Below, piece by piece: positions 1 to 9,182 of a stretch of DNA of 33,039 bases (the stretch's first letter is position 1; every line of letters begins with the position of its first letter). The position numbers and the translations under genes are program-made. Source of the stretch: an uncultured Bacteroidota bacterium (GTDB lineage Bacteria > Bacteroidota > Bacteroidia > Flavobacteriales > Flavobacteriaceae); assembly GCA_903819815.1 (NCBI GenBank), contig CAIJFC010000191.1, positions 1-33,039 of the forward strand, in the 5' to 3' direction. Under the pieces are notes generated by a model. It was given only the letters and a program-made list of their open reading frames with translations. It did not search any database and was not told the DNA's origin.

Positions 1-47
1 ATTAAGTTAATTTAAAATTAATATTATTCAAACTAAAAAAACTATTT

Positions 48-596
48 ATGAAAACTATTGTTAAATATTCATTATTAATTGTTTCTATATTCACTATTTC
101 TTCTTGTGGATCAGGTAAAGTTTCTGCAACTGAAAATGCAAAAGAAATTGTTTTGCCAATAAAAAATTTCCAATCTGATAAATCTTTTTTTAGATCAATT
201 TCTAGTGGAACAAGTCCAAATATGTCTTTTGCGAAAGAATTAGCTTTTAAAAACGCAGCTAACGAAATTGCAAAAACAATCGATGTAAGAGTAAAATCTT
301 TATTAGAAGATTATGCAAGACAATCGGAAATAGACTCTTCAATAGATTATAAGTCGGAAGCAGAGCGTATGGCAACAATTTCGACAGATCAATCATTAAA
401 AAATGCTAAAATTGTTCAAGAAAAAATATTTCAAAACCCTGATAAAACCTATACTTACTGGGTTGGAGTTGAATTGAGCAAAGAAGATGTTTTTAATACA
501 TTGAAAAACAACATTTCATCGTCAAAAATAAAAGCACTTCATGCTGAAAAAGTTGATTTTAGAGAAACGTTCAACAAGAATTTTGAAGAAAAATAA
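48..596 (+). CDS. LPP20-like lipoprotein
   Basis: ORF with lipoprotein signal (MKTIVKYSLLIVSIFTISSCGSG); LPP20-like pattern AKELAFKNAANEIAKTIDVRVKSLLEDY ... KTYTYWVGVELSKEDV. Confidence 0.75.
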   Translation: MKTIVKYSLLIVSIFTISSCGSGKVSATENAKEIVLPIKNFQSDKSFFRSISSGTSPNMSFAKELAFKNAANEIAKTIDVRVKSLLEDYARQSEIDSSIDYKSEAERMATISTDQSLKNAKIVQEKIFQNPDKTYTYWVGVELSKEDVFNTLKNNISSSKIKALHAEKVDFRETFNKNFEEK

Positions 597-597
597 T

Positions 598-2547
598 ATG
601 AAGAAAATAATTTTTTCTTTAATCGGGCTGTTTTTGTTAAATGCTTGTTCCTCTTCTTTAAACAAAAACAGCAAACAACCAAAATGGTTGAGCGAATCCT
701 ACAGGAACATGGTATTTCCCTCGGATCAATATTATGTAAATTTTGACCAAAAAAAATTATCTGATTTTTCATCTAAATCTGAGAAAGATAAAAAGAATGA
801 ATTTAGTAGAGATTTGGAAACGCAATTGGTAAAACAAATTGTAGATAAGATTTCGTTTTCTACTTCGTCCTCAGAGCTTCAAACAGAAAATAAAAAAATA
901 GATTACATCTCTTCCGTACTTCGCGAATCTTCACAATCGGCTTCTGCTACTTTAGTTGGAAAAAAGGAAGAATATTATCTAGACAAATCAAATAAGACTA
1001 TTTCGGCTATTATTTATGTTAAAAAATCGGACTTAGCCAAAGGTTATAAATCGACTTTAAATTCGAAAATAGATTTATTAAAGAGTAAAATTGACCAATA
1101 TTTGACTAGTAATTTGCAAGATGTTAAATCTCCGTTAAGTGAAATCAATTCGGAAATTAAATCGATTCAAAATGATATTGAAATTTATACCATTATCATT
1201 TCCGGAACCGATTCGAATTTGATGGATAAATACAATAATATGTATTCATCCTATTCAAAATTGAATGCTTCTTTTGGCAATGATTCTAAAATAATTGATA
1301 ATTTAATAAATGAAGCAGATCAATTGTATCAAAACGAATCTAGTTTTGAAAGCATTATAGCAAAATTAAATGAAGCTTTATTATATGATGCTAATAATGC
1401 CAAAGTACTTGGTAAAATTAAAGACTATAAATCGAAATGGACTTTAAAGTTAACTTCAGAATTAAATTCGAAAACTAGTAACAAAGATTATTTATCAGCA
1501 ATTAAAATTTTAGATAAATTAGTTGTAGTTGATCAAAATAACGATACTGTTTATAGAGAAAAGCAAAAGAATTTAATTGAAGATTATTTTAGAGAAACCG
1601 TTTTTAACATCAAAAATTTAGTAAAAAATGGTTCGTTAAATGAGGGTTTAAAGCAATTAAATGATATTTCTAAATATTCTTATGTTGACCTTGATGAATT
1701 TAATAATATAAAATCACAATTGGAAGCAATTAGTATTGACAATGCAATTGGTACTATTGAGAATCACATTTACAATAAAAATTATGAACTTGCCGCAAGC
1801 GTTTGTAAGAGAAATTTGATTTTATATCCAAAAAACAAAAAATTAAAACAATTGTTTGAAGAAGTTTTAACTTTAGTTGCTGAAAATAAGAAAGAAGAAT
1901 TAATGAAAACTCGACCAACGAGATATGTAGTTGAGTTAAATTATAGTTTATCTCATTTGCCTGAAGTAATTCAAGATAAAAACAATCCCAATTTACCACC
2001 TTTGGATGTTTCTAAAATTAAAATAAATAATCAATTCAAAAATTTTGAATTAGGGTTGTATAAAAAAATTCATATAAAGGATAAGAATACAAACTTTAGT
2101 GATAAGCATAAATTTTCTTATTCTCAAATTGGGGTTAGAGTTGGTTATTTAGATCTTTCTAAGCAGCCATTTTACAATTATTTTAGTTCATCGCAAAACA
2201 CTTATTATTTTAAAGAAAGTAAAATAACTCAGATAGAAGCAAGTTTTATTTGGCATAGTTTTTTTATGTTTAATATAGGTTATTTAACGGAAACATTACC
2301 TGAAATTAAACCAGATTTCAGTATTGTTAGTAAAGAAAACAGCTATTTATGTTCCACAATTGGATTGAGAATTCCTTTTGATTTTATTCATTTAACAGCC
2401 GATGTTACCGGATATTCGAATGGAAGCGAAATCACGAAAGTTTATGCCAAAGCTGGAGTTTCTATAAATATTGGATTTAGTAAAAAATTTAACGGAGAAG
2501 ATAAAAAGTATATTGAAAACGAAGTTTCTATAATCAGAAATAATTAA
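598..2547 (+). CDS. Lipoprotein with N-terminal LPP20-like region, helical/TPR-like middle and C-terminal predicted beta-barrel region
   Basis: ORF track starts at 541, but the internal Met at 598 begins a clear lipoprotein signal (MKKIIFSLIGLFLLNACSSS) 1 nt after the upstream stop; C-terminus has alternating amphipathic strands (SQIGVRVGYLDL, IEASFIWHSFFMFNIGYL, VYAKAGVSINIGFSKKF). Confidence 0.75.
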   Translation: MKKIIFSLIGLFLLNACSSSLNKNSKQPKWLSESYRNMVFPSDQYYVNFDQKKLSDFSSKSEKDKKNEFSRDLETQLVKQIVDKISFSTSSSELQTENKKIDYISSVLRESSQSASATLVGKKEEYYLDKSNKTISAIIYVKKSDLAKGYKSTLNSKIDLLKSKIDQYLTSNLQDVKSPLSEINSEIKSIQNDIEIYTIIISGTDSNLMDKYNNMYSSYSKLNASFGNDSKIIDNLINEADQLYQNESSFESIIAKLNEALLYDANNAKVLGKIKDYKSKWTLKLTSELNSKTSNKDYLSAIKILDKLVVVDQNNDTVYREKQKNLIEDYFRETVFNIKNLVKNGSLNEGLKQLNDISKYSYVDLDEFNNIKSQLEAISIDNAIGTIENHIYNKNYELAASVCKRNLILYPKNKKLKQLFEEVLTLVAENKKEELMKTRPTRYVVELNYSLSHLPEVIQDKNNPNLPPLDVSKIKINNQFKNFELGLYKKIHIKDKNTNFSDKHKFSYSQIGVRVGYLDLSKQPFYNYFSSSQNTYYFKESKITQIEASFIWHSFFMFNIGYLTETLPEIKPDFSIVSKENSYLCSTIGLRIPFDFIHLTADVTGYSNGSEITKVYAKAGVSINIGFSKKFNGEDKKYIENEVSIIRNN

Positions 2548-2559
2548 AAAATGAATATT

Positions 2560-4266
2560 ATGAAAAAAATTACAGTTCTTTTAGTGGTATTACAATTGTT
2601 TGCAAGTTGTAGTTTGTTTAAATCATCAAATGATTTAGAATTAATTCCTTTTGAGCAAAAAGGAAAGTATGGATATTTTGATTTAGAGGGTAAAATTGTT
2701 ATCAACCCTCAATTCGCTTTTGCAACTGCTTTCAGAGAAGATTTAGCATTAGTAAGATTATCTGGGGATGATGGAAAATGGGGTTATATTGATAAAAAAG
2801 GAAAATTTGTAATTAATGCCACTTACAAAGATGCCACTGTTTTTCAAGATGGTTTAGCTTGGGTGGTTACAGATAATGCTGCTCCTTCAGCAATTGATAA
2901 AGATGGGAAAATTAAATTTACCCTAAAACAAGCTAATGATGTGAAATTATTTTCAGAAGGTTTAGCAGGTTTTTCTGTAAAAGACACCACCAATAACGAA
3001 ACTTGGGGATTTGTAGATAAATCTGGAATTTCAACTGTAAACCCACAATTTTTTGACATTGGAGATTATAGCGAAAGTAAATGTGCGGTAAAAAATAAAG
3101 AAGGAAAATGGGGATTTATAGATAAATCAGGAAAAATTGTTATTAATTATCAATTTGATGAAGTTGAAAAATTTAATAACGGTAAGGCGGTTGTTTATTT
3201 AGACAATAAAGCAGGTGTTATTGATGAGGATGGTAAATACACTGTTAATCCTCAGTATAAAAGCGCTCAAAATGATGGTGATTTATTCTTGATTGCTCAA
3301 GAAGACAAATATGGCTGGTGTGATGAAGAAGGAAAGTTTGTTATTAATCCACAATTTGATTCAGCTCAACCATTTAACGATAGTAAATTAGCATGTGTTG
3401 AAAGTGGAAATAAGTATGGTTATATTGATAATGCGGCTAAAATTATGATTAATCCACAATTTGATTACGCCTCTCCATTTTTTGGAAAAGTGGCATTGGT
3501 TAAATTAGGAGATAAATTTGGATTGATCGATGAGGAAGGAAAATATAAAGTAAACCCTCAGTTTGATGGAATCGGACTTGATGTATTTGCATTTTTCAAC
3601 AATACTAGTATCAAACAATCTATTACAACAGATTTCTTGGATGTAAATGCTATACTTAATGTAATTAATATTGAGCGTCCAGAAAACCTTAGTTTTAATG
3701 ATGGATTTAATTCTATCATAACAAAATTAAATAAAACTGCTGATGATTTCAGCGCTTATGATACTAATCATTCTGTATTTACTTATAAAAAAATAAACAA
3801 TGATGCCTCTTATTCATTTATGTTTACTGGGAATGTAAAAGCAATGAATAATGACACGTACGAGTTTTATATTACAGATGAAAAACCTCAAACTTTTGTT
3901 TATTCAATTAATTTGCATGGAAAAGCATATGGAAAAGCGGAATCTATTCAAAAAGCATTAGAAAACAAATTAACAGGTTTTACCAATGTTAAAAAAGGAT
4001 ATGCGCAAGGTAGATATGCTAGTATTTTTAAAGGACCAAATTCTTATGTAATTACATGGAATACAGGTGATAGCGAGCCGTTATTTTATATTTGCAACAA
4101 AAATTTTGACATAACTCACTTTTCAAGTTTAATTGTAGCAGATAAGGAAAGTTCTTACACGGAAGAAAGTGATTACGTAGAAGAACCTGGTTATGCTGCT
4201 GACTCAACTGCTGCTCCTGCTTATGATGCACCTGCTGCTGAGGCGGCAGCTCCAGCTGCAAAATGA
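2560..4266 (+). CDS. WG-repeat lipoprotein (about nine WG repeats) with Ala/Pro-rich C-terminal tail
   Basis: Lipoprotein signal MKKITVLLVVLQLFASCSLF (start 2560; alternative 2551); repeats such as KYGYFDLEGKIVINPQF, KWGYIDKKGKFVINATY, KYGWCDEEGKFVINPQF; tail AADSTAAPAYDAPAAEAAAPAAK. Confidence 0.85.
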   Translation: MKKITVLLVVLQLFASCSLFKSSNDLELIPFEQKGKYGYFDLEGKIVINPQFAFATAFREDLALVRLSGDDGKWGYIDKKGKFVINATYKDATVFQDGLAWVVTDNAAPSAIDKDGKIKFTLKQANDVKLFSEGLAGFSVKDTTNNETWGFVDKSGISTVNPQFFDIGDYSESKCAVKNKEGKWGFIDKSGKIVINYQFDEVEKFNNGKAVVYLDNKAGVIDEDGKYTVNPQYKSAQNDGDLFLIAQEDKYGWCDEEGKFVINPQFDSAQPFNDSKLACVESGNKYGYIDNAAKIMINPQFDYASPFFGKVALVKLGDKFGLIDEEGKYKVNPQFDGIGLDVFAFFNNTSIKQSITTDFLDVNAILNVINIERPENLSFNDGFNSIITKLNKTADDFSAYDTNHSVFTYKKINNDASYSFMFTGNVKAMNNDTYEFYITDEKPQTFVYSINLHGKAYGKAESIQKALENKLTGFTNVKKGYAQGRYASIFKGPNSYVITWNTGDSEPLFYICNKNFDITHFSSLIVADKESSYTEESDYVEEPGYAADSTAAPAYDAPAAEAAAPAAK

Positions 4267-4347
4267 GATTGAGCAGATTAGTATTTATTGACCAACAAAT
4301 AGCTTCACTTTTAATTATAGAAAATCATTTTCTTTGATGTTTTTATT

Positions 4348-7300
4348 ATGAAAAAAAAATTATTAATTACTTTCCTAATTGTTTTTAGCATTCAATTACA
4401 AGTAAATGCTCAATTTCGTCAACTTCGTTTAGCAAATGAAGAATTGGTTAAAGAAAATTTTGACAAGAAAAAAGCGTTTGAAAAAATTGAAAAATATGAA
4501 AAAGAATATGGTTTAAAGCCTGAATCTAAATATATTAGAAGCAAATACATGCGTAAAGTTTCTGATAACATTCAAACGATTGACAGTGCGTACACCTATT
4601 TTTTAGAGGCATATAGTGGTATAGAATACTATGACACAAAAGTGAAAGAAGAACTTTGTAAGGATATTCTTTTATGTGAGACAAATAATACCATGGAAAA
4701 CAATGAGTTTGAATTGTTTTTATTTTCAAGATATACAAAAGAAAAAAATTTAACCATAGTAGAATCATTTATTGATAAATACCCTAGAAATATTTTCTAC
4801 AATAAAGCGATTAACGTTCGAGATAGCTTGGAATTTGAAAAAGTAAAGCCATTAAATGATGAATTTGTTTTGAATGAATTCTTGAAAAAAAGGCCAAATT
4901 CCAAGTTTTATTATACTGCCGAAGATTTGATGTATACTGTCGCATTTACCAAGGCGAAAGAGTCAAATTCAGTTGGAAAATACAAAGATTACATTAAGAC
5001 GTACCCAAATTCTCCTAAAATTAAGGAAGCAATTGACTTTGTAAGTTCTAAAAATTGGGAAGAAATAGAATCAAAAAATAATAGAGATTTATTTCAAAAG
5101 TTTGTGGATGATTATCCATCAAGCAAATATGTTGGACAAGCAAACCAAAAAATAGAAGATATTGATTGGAATGCGGCTCTAGTTTCAGATAGTTTGTCCA
5201 ATTTTGAAGAATTTGCCTCCAACTATCCAAACTCTTCTAAAATAGAATTAGCCAACAGTAAAATTAAAGAGTTCAAAGAGGTTGTTTTACCTTATTTAAC
5301 TAAAAATAAAAAATATACCTTACTAAATATTGGTACACTAAAATTTATTGGAGACGTAGAATATGATTCTATGACAGCATTGCCAAAAGGCAAATTCATC
5401 GTTTCTAAATATAATAAATACGGTGTAATTGATATTTTAGCCAATAAAATTATACCAACTACTTACGATTGTATAGAAAATTCAGGGGATTTTTTCATCA
5501 CTAAATTAGGGAAAAATTATGGCGTTTTAAATGATCAAGGTCAAAAAATTGTAGATTTTTCTTTCGAATCTATTACTAAAACAGCAAATAATAACTTTAT
5601 AGTTACTAAAAATATTAATAATGTTAAAAGTACTGTTGGGTTAATTTCATCCAAAGGAGAAGGAATTTTAGAAGCCATTTACACCTATATTTCTGAAGTG
5701 GATGCAACAACATTTAATGTAACATTTAATAACCAATGCTACCTTATTGACCAGAGTGGAACTGTAATATCTCAAAAATACACTTCCTTAGATCCATTAA
5801 GTTATGTGTCTAGTACAAATTTATATTTAAAAGCAGGATTAAAAAACAAACAAGGTTTGATAAATATAAAAGGAGAAGTTGTTATTCCATTATTATATGA
5901 GTCATTAAATGAAGCCGGAGATTATATTATTGTAAGCAATACCATTCCTAAAGTGGGTAGTCGTTATGGAATTATTGACCAAAAAGGAAAAGTGGTTTTA
6001 GAGCTTAAATATAAAAGTATTTATTTTTGTGGAAACAATTTATTTTCAATTAATACCAATAACTTACCAAAATCTACTGTTAATGATTGCAAATTATACA
6101 GTTTGACTTCCAATTCATTTTTAACAAAAGACAGTTTTGATTCTATTAATCAAGTTGAAAATGGATTGTTAATGGTTGAAAAAAATGAACTTGTAGGTTA
6201 TATTAACGAACTTGGTGAAACGGTAGTAAGCCCTGTTTATCAACCTTATTATGGAGAAGAAAGAGGTACTGGAGGAGATGGAGGAGATGGAGGAGAAGAA
6301 AAATGTTATGTTGGATTAAATAGTGATGAGAACATTGCTAATAATGACATTTATAATAAAACAGAATTATTACTAGTTCAATTAGATGAAAAAATTGGGT
6401 ATATCAACTTTAAAGGGGAAATAATTATTCCAATAATCTACACCTATGGCAGTAATTTTTACAAAGGCATGGCTTCAGTTTCTGACGAAAATCAGAACAA
6501 GAGCATTATTGATACCAAAGGGAAAGTTATCTTGGAAAATGCAGAAATAGTGTATTATTACAACAATTCAAAATATGCAATTGCGAAACAAGAAAATTCG
6601 TTTTATAAAATAGATACTGAAACGCATAAAGCGGAGCTATATACTTTAATGAAGGAAATGGATTACATCGATCATTACAAAAAATATAAGATTATTACCT
6701 ATAAAGATGTGCTAGTTTATGTGACTTCTAAAGATCAAATATTAATGGCCAAAGGAATTGATTTTTCTGATTATAATTACAATAAAAAAATAGAGGTAGC
6801 TAGAAATTTTTATTATTCAGCAGAATACGATCAAGCTATTTCAGAACTTAAGTCATTGTTTAATGAAAAAAGTGATGTTTACGATGTTCCATTATTATTA
6901 GGAAAATGTTACAAAGAAAAAGGCGACACCTATTCAGCTATTGATTATTTTAACCAAGCCGTTGCTATAGATCCTAATAATACCGAAGCATACAGCGAAA
7001 GATATCAATTGAATTGGAAAAGAGATTATTGGAGTGATTCAAAAAATGACATTGTAAAATTAATAAGCCTAAGCAGTGAATTTGACGAATCATTAACGTT
7101 TAGTTTAGGATATTGCAATAGTAAACTAAATAATTATAATGAGGCATTTGAAAATTATACTAAACTATTAAAATTCAATCCTAAACATTCCACAGCTTAT
7201 AATAATAGAGGAGTAATTTACGGAATTAGAGGCGACCATCAAGCCGCCCTAAGCGATTACATGAACGCCTTAAAAAATAGTAAATATGAAGACGACGAAT

Positions 7301-7440
7301 CCAAAGGTTTGTATCTCAATAATGCTGCAAATGAGCTCAATAAACTAAATAAAAAAGCGGAAGCCTGTGTATATTGGTCTAAAGGTGCCGCATTAGGAAA
7401 TGCTGAATGTATTCGTAATAAAAAATATAATTGCAAGTAA
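4348..7440 (+). CDS. Secreted WG-repeat and TPR protein
   Basis: Signal peptide MKKKLLITFLIVFSIQLQVNAQ; N-terminal 'YPNSSK' helical repeats, WG repeats (KYGVIDILANKIIPTTY, RYGIIDQKGKVVLELKY, KIGYINFKGEIIIPIIY), C-terminal TPRs (GDTYSAIDYFNQAVAIDPNNTEAY). Confidence 0.85.
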   Translation: MKKKLLITFLIVFSIQLQVNAQFRQLRLANEELVKENFDKKKAFEKIEKYEKEYGLKPESKYIRSKYMRKVSDNIQTIDSAYTYFLEAYSGIEYYDTKVKEELCKDILLCETNNTMENNEFELFLFSRYTKEKNLTIVESFIDKYPRNIFYNKAINVRDSLEFEKVKPLNDEFVLNEFLKKRPNSKFYYTAEDLMYTVAFTKAKESNSVGKYKDYIKTYPNSPKIKEAIDFVSSKNWEEIESKNNRDLFQKFVDDYPSSKYVGQANQKIEDIDWNAALVSDSLSNFEEFASNYPNSSKIELANSKIKEFKEVVLPYLTKNKKYTLLNIGTLKFIGDVEYDSMTALPKGKFIVSKYNKYGVIDILANKIIPTTYDCIENSGDFFITKLGKNYGVLNDQGQKIVDFSFESITKTANNNFIVTKNINNVKSTVGLISSKGEGILEAIYTYISEVDATTFNVTFNNQCYLIDQSGTVISQKYTSLDPLSYVSSTNLYLKAGLKNKQGLINIKGEVVIPLLYESLNEAGDYIIVSNTIPKVGSRYGIIDQKGKVVLELKYKSIYFCGNNLFSINTNNLPKSTVNDCKLYSLTSNSFLTKDSFDSINQVENGLLMVEKNELVGYINELGETVVSPVYQPYYGEERGTGGDGGDGGEEKCYVGLNSDENIANNDIYNKTELLLVQLDEKIGYINFKGEIIIPIIYTYGSNFYKGMASVSDENQNKSIIDTKGKVILENAEIVYYYNNSKYAIAKQENSFYKIDTETHKAELYTLMKEMDYIDHYKKYKIITYKDVLVYVTSKDQILMAKGIDFSDYNYNKKIEVARNFYYSAEYDQAISELKSLFNEKSDVYDVPLLLGKCYKEKGDTYSAIDYFNQAVAIDPNNTEAYSERYQLNWKRDYWSDSKNDIVKLISLSSEFDESLTFSLGYCNSKLNNYNEAFENYTKLLKFNPKHSTAYNNRGVIYGIRGDHQAALSDYMNALKNSKYEDDESKGLYLNNAANELNKLNKKAEACVYWSKGAALGNAECIRNKKYNCK

Positions 7441-7441
7441 T

Positions 7442-8524
7442 ATGAAATACCTGTTTTACCTTTCTCTTTTATTTATTTTTGAGGGGTTAAATGCCCAAAC
7501 AGATTCGAACAATAAAGAAGCAGATCTTTTTTATAAAGATGATAATTCTAATAGTAATCCTCAAAATAATCCGGTTAATAAAACTAATAATACAGCGCTT
7601 CAAACTAAAAAATACAGTTTTGAAAAGTCTAATTTTAGTGATTTTATAACTAACAATAAACCCATTTTTTTAACTGGAAAATCTTCTAAGCCTATTAAAA
7701 ATTCGGATTATTATAGTGATGATAATACTCAGTTATGTTATAATTCTATTTATGAAGTTGAAAATTATTCAAATGAACTTCGAAAGATTCCTCTTACCGA
7801 GAGAGACATTTTATATTTTTCAAAAATTATAAATGATGCTGTTATTGAAGCAAAATCAAACGACAAAACATATTATGTGTACAAAGTTGCATTTGATTAT
7901 AATCAAGTAAGTAGCACCCCAATGGAGTTAAATGACGACTTTTTAACACCAGTAAATCTCTATTTTTCCAACTTTAAAAACAATTCTTCAATTCAGCAAT
8001 CGGTTAAGTGTTTTGTTAAAACAAGGTTAGACGAGTATAACTGGAAAAGCGAATTTGATAAAGAAGATTATGTCAATTTAGTCACTCAGAAAATCGTAAA
8101 TAATTTAAAGGGGGATATAGGTCAAAACGGCAACTCTTATTACAAAATTTACGAAGGAATATTTGGAAACTATAACTTTGAAGGTACTACCTATGACGTA
8201 GAATTGGCTCAACAAATTGGAGTTTCGGATTTCTTTACTAACGACTTTGATTATAGATTGTATTATAAAGGAGATAGAAATTATAATAATTATATTCAAA
8301 GCAATTTAGAATTTAAATGCAATCCTACCGTTGCCAGACAAATTGCTGATCTTTTTGATTCTGAAAGAAAATTAAATATAAAATTAGAATTAATTCCAAC
8401 TTCTTCTAATTCTAATTTGTGTATTTGCAGTAGTTGTTATGAAAACAATTTTATGATTAAATCATTGGTTATTTGTCCCGATACCAATTTTAGCGAAAGT
8501 AATTCTATTCGAATTTATTTTTAA
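7442..8524 (+). CDS. Secreted protein of unknown function
   Basis: Start corrected to 7442 (MKYLFYLSLLFIFEGLNAQ, signal peptide), 1 nt after the upstream stop; C-terminal LCICSSCYE cluster. Confidence 0.65.
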   Translation: MKYLFYLSLLFIFEGLNAQTDSNNKEADLFYKDDNSNSNPQNNPVNKTNNTALQTKKYSFEKSNFSDFITNNKPIFLTGKSSKPIKNSDYYSDDNTQLCYNSIYEVENYSNELRKIPLTERDILYFSKIINDAVIEAKSNDKTYYVYKVAFDYNQVSSTPMELNDDFLTPVNLYFSNFKNNSSIQQSVKCFVKTRLDEYNWKSEFDKEDYVNLVTQKIVNNLKGDIGQNGNSYYKIYEGIFGNYNFEGTTYDVELAQQIGVSDFFTNDFDYRLYYKGDRNYNNYIQSNLEFKCNPTVARQIADLFDSERKLNIKLELIPTSSNSNLCICSSCYENNFMIKSLVICPDTNFSESNSIRIYF

Positions 8525-9135
8525 TGTTCATGAAATGGGCTTTCATTTTCATTCTAAATATAAGTGCTTTTTCTCAATCCGATCCTTGTTTTTATTTTCA
8601 ACAACAAACTAAGGAAAAGTTAACGGTAATTTCAAGTAAAATAGAAGCAGTAGAGAATCCATTTTACTTATCAAAAAAAGAACTATTAAGCATTGTTGTC
8701 CCTGAATATATTATGTATTCAATTTCAATGAATGACTTAGAAGTGATTCTAGTAAAATCAAATCTAGTGTTTAATAATAATAATTTTGATTTGTCTTTTG
8801 GCCCTTTTCAAATGAAAATAAGTTTTATTATTAATACTTTAAGTCAGGCGCCTTTAAGCATTATAAATGATCCAATATTATTAAAAATAAAAAACGATAC
8901 AAAAGCGATAACTTCTACCCAAATCGATTATTTAAATAAAATTGAAACCCAATGGAAAGTGTTGTGTCTATTTGAATATTGCAATAAAAAGACGTATGAA
9001 AAATATTCTTTAAATGGACTTTATACACTATATAATAGGGGAGACATCAATAAAAAAGCAACTATTTTCAAAAAAATAAAATGCAAAAACAGCACTTATG
9101 AAGAGTGGTGCGCTGAATTTCTCCGACTCCTGTAA
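8524..9135 (+). CDS. Small secreted protein with lysozyme-superfamily-like signature (tentative)
   Basis: TAATG overlap with upstream gene (alternative start 8530); signal MKWAFIFILNISAFSQ; VVPEYIMYS...NDLEV...FDLSFGPFQMKISF. Confidence 0.6.
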   Translation: MFMKWAFIFILNISAFSQSDPCFYFQQQTKEKLTVISSKIEAVENPFYLSKKELLSIVVPEYIMYSISMNDLEVILVKSNLVFNNNNFDLSFGPFQMKISFIINTLSQAPLSIINDPILLKIKNDTKAITSTQIDYLNKIETQWKVLCLFEYCNKKTYEKYSLNGLYTLYNRGDINKKATIFKKIKCKNSTYEEWCAEFLRLL

Positions 9136-9182
9136 TTAAAAATTAATCAATAAAAGAATGGAATATAACAACAATAAACGAG

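Noticed and set aside
541-597. ORF-track start at 541 for the 668-aa protein
   Set aside because: It overlaps the upstream gene by 56 nt and places 19 charged residues before a clear lipoprotein signal; Met at 598 is preferred.
539-772. 77-aa - strand ORF antisense to the LPP20 genes
   Set aside because: Shadow ORF spanning two well-supported coding genes on the other strand; no recognisable domain.
3343-3466. Direct repeat attaatccacaatttgatt (3343 and 3448) as a mobile or CRISPR-like repeat
   Set aside because: Spacing is 105 bp, exactly 35 codons, and both copies encode the WG repeat segment INPQFD; it is protein-repeat derived.
6271-6299. Phase-variation ON/OFF switch from the GGAGGAGAT repeat
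   Set aside because: Unit length is a multiple of three, so slippage changes loop length but not frame.
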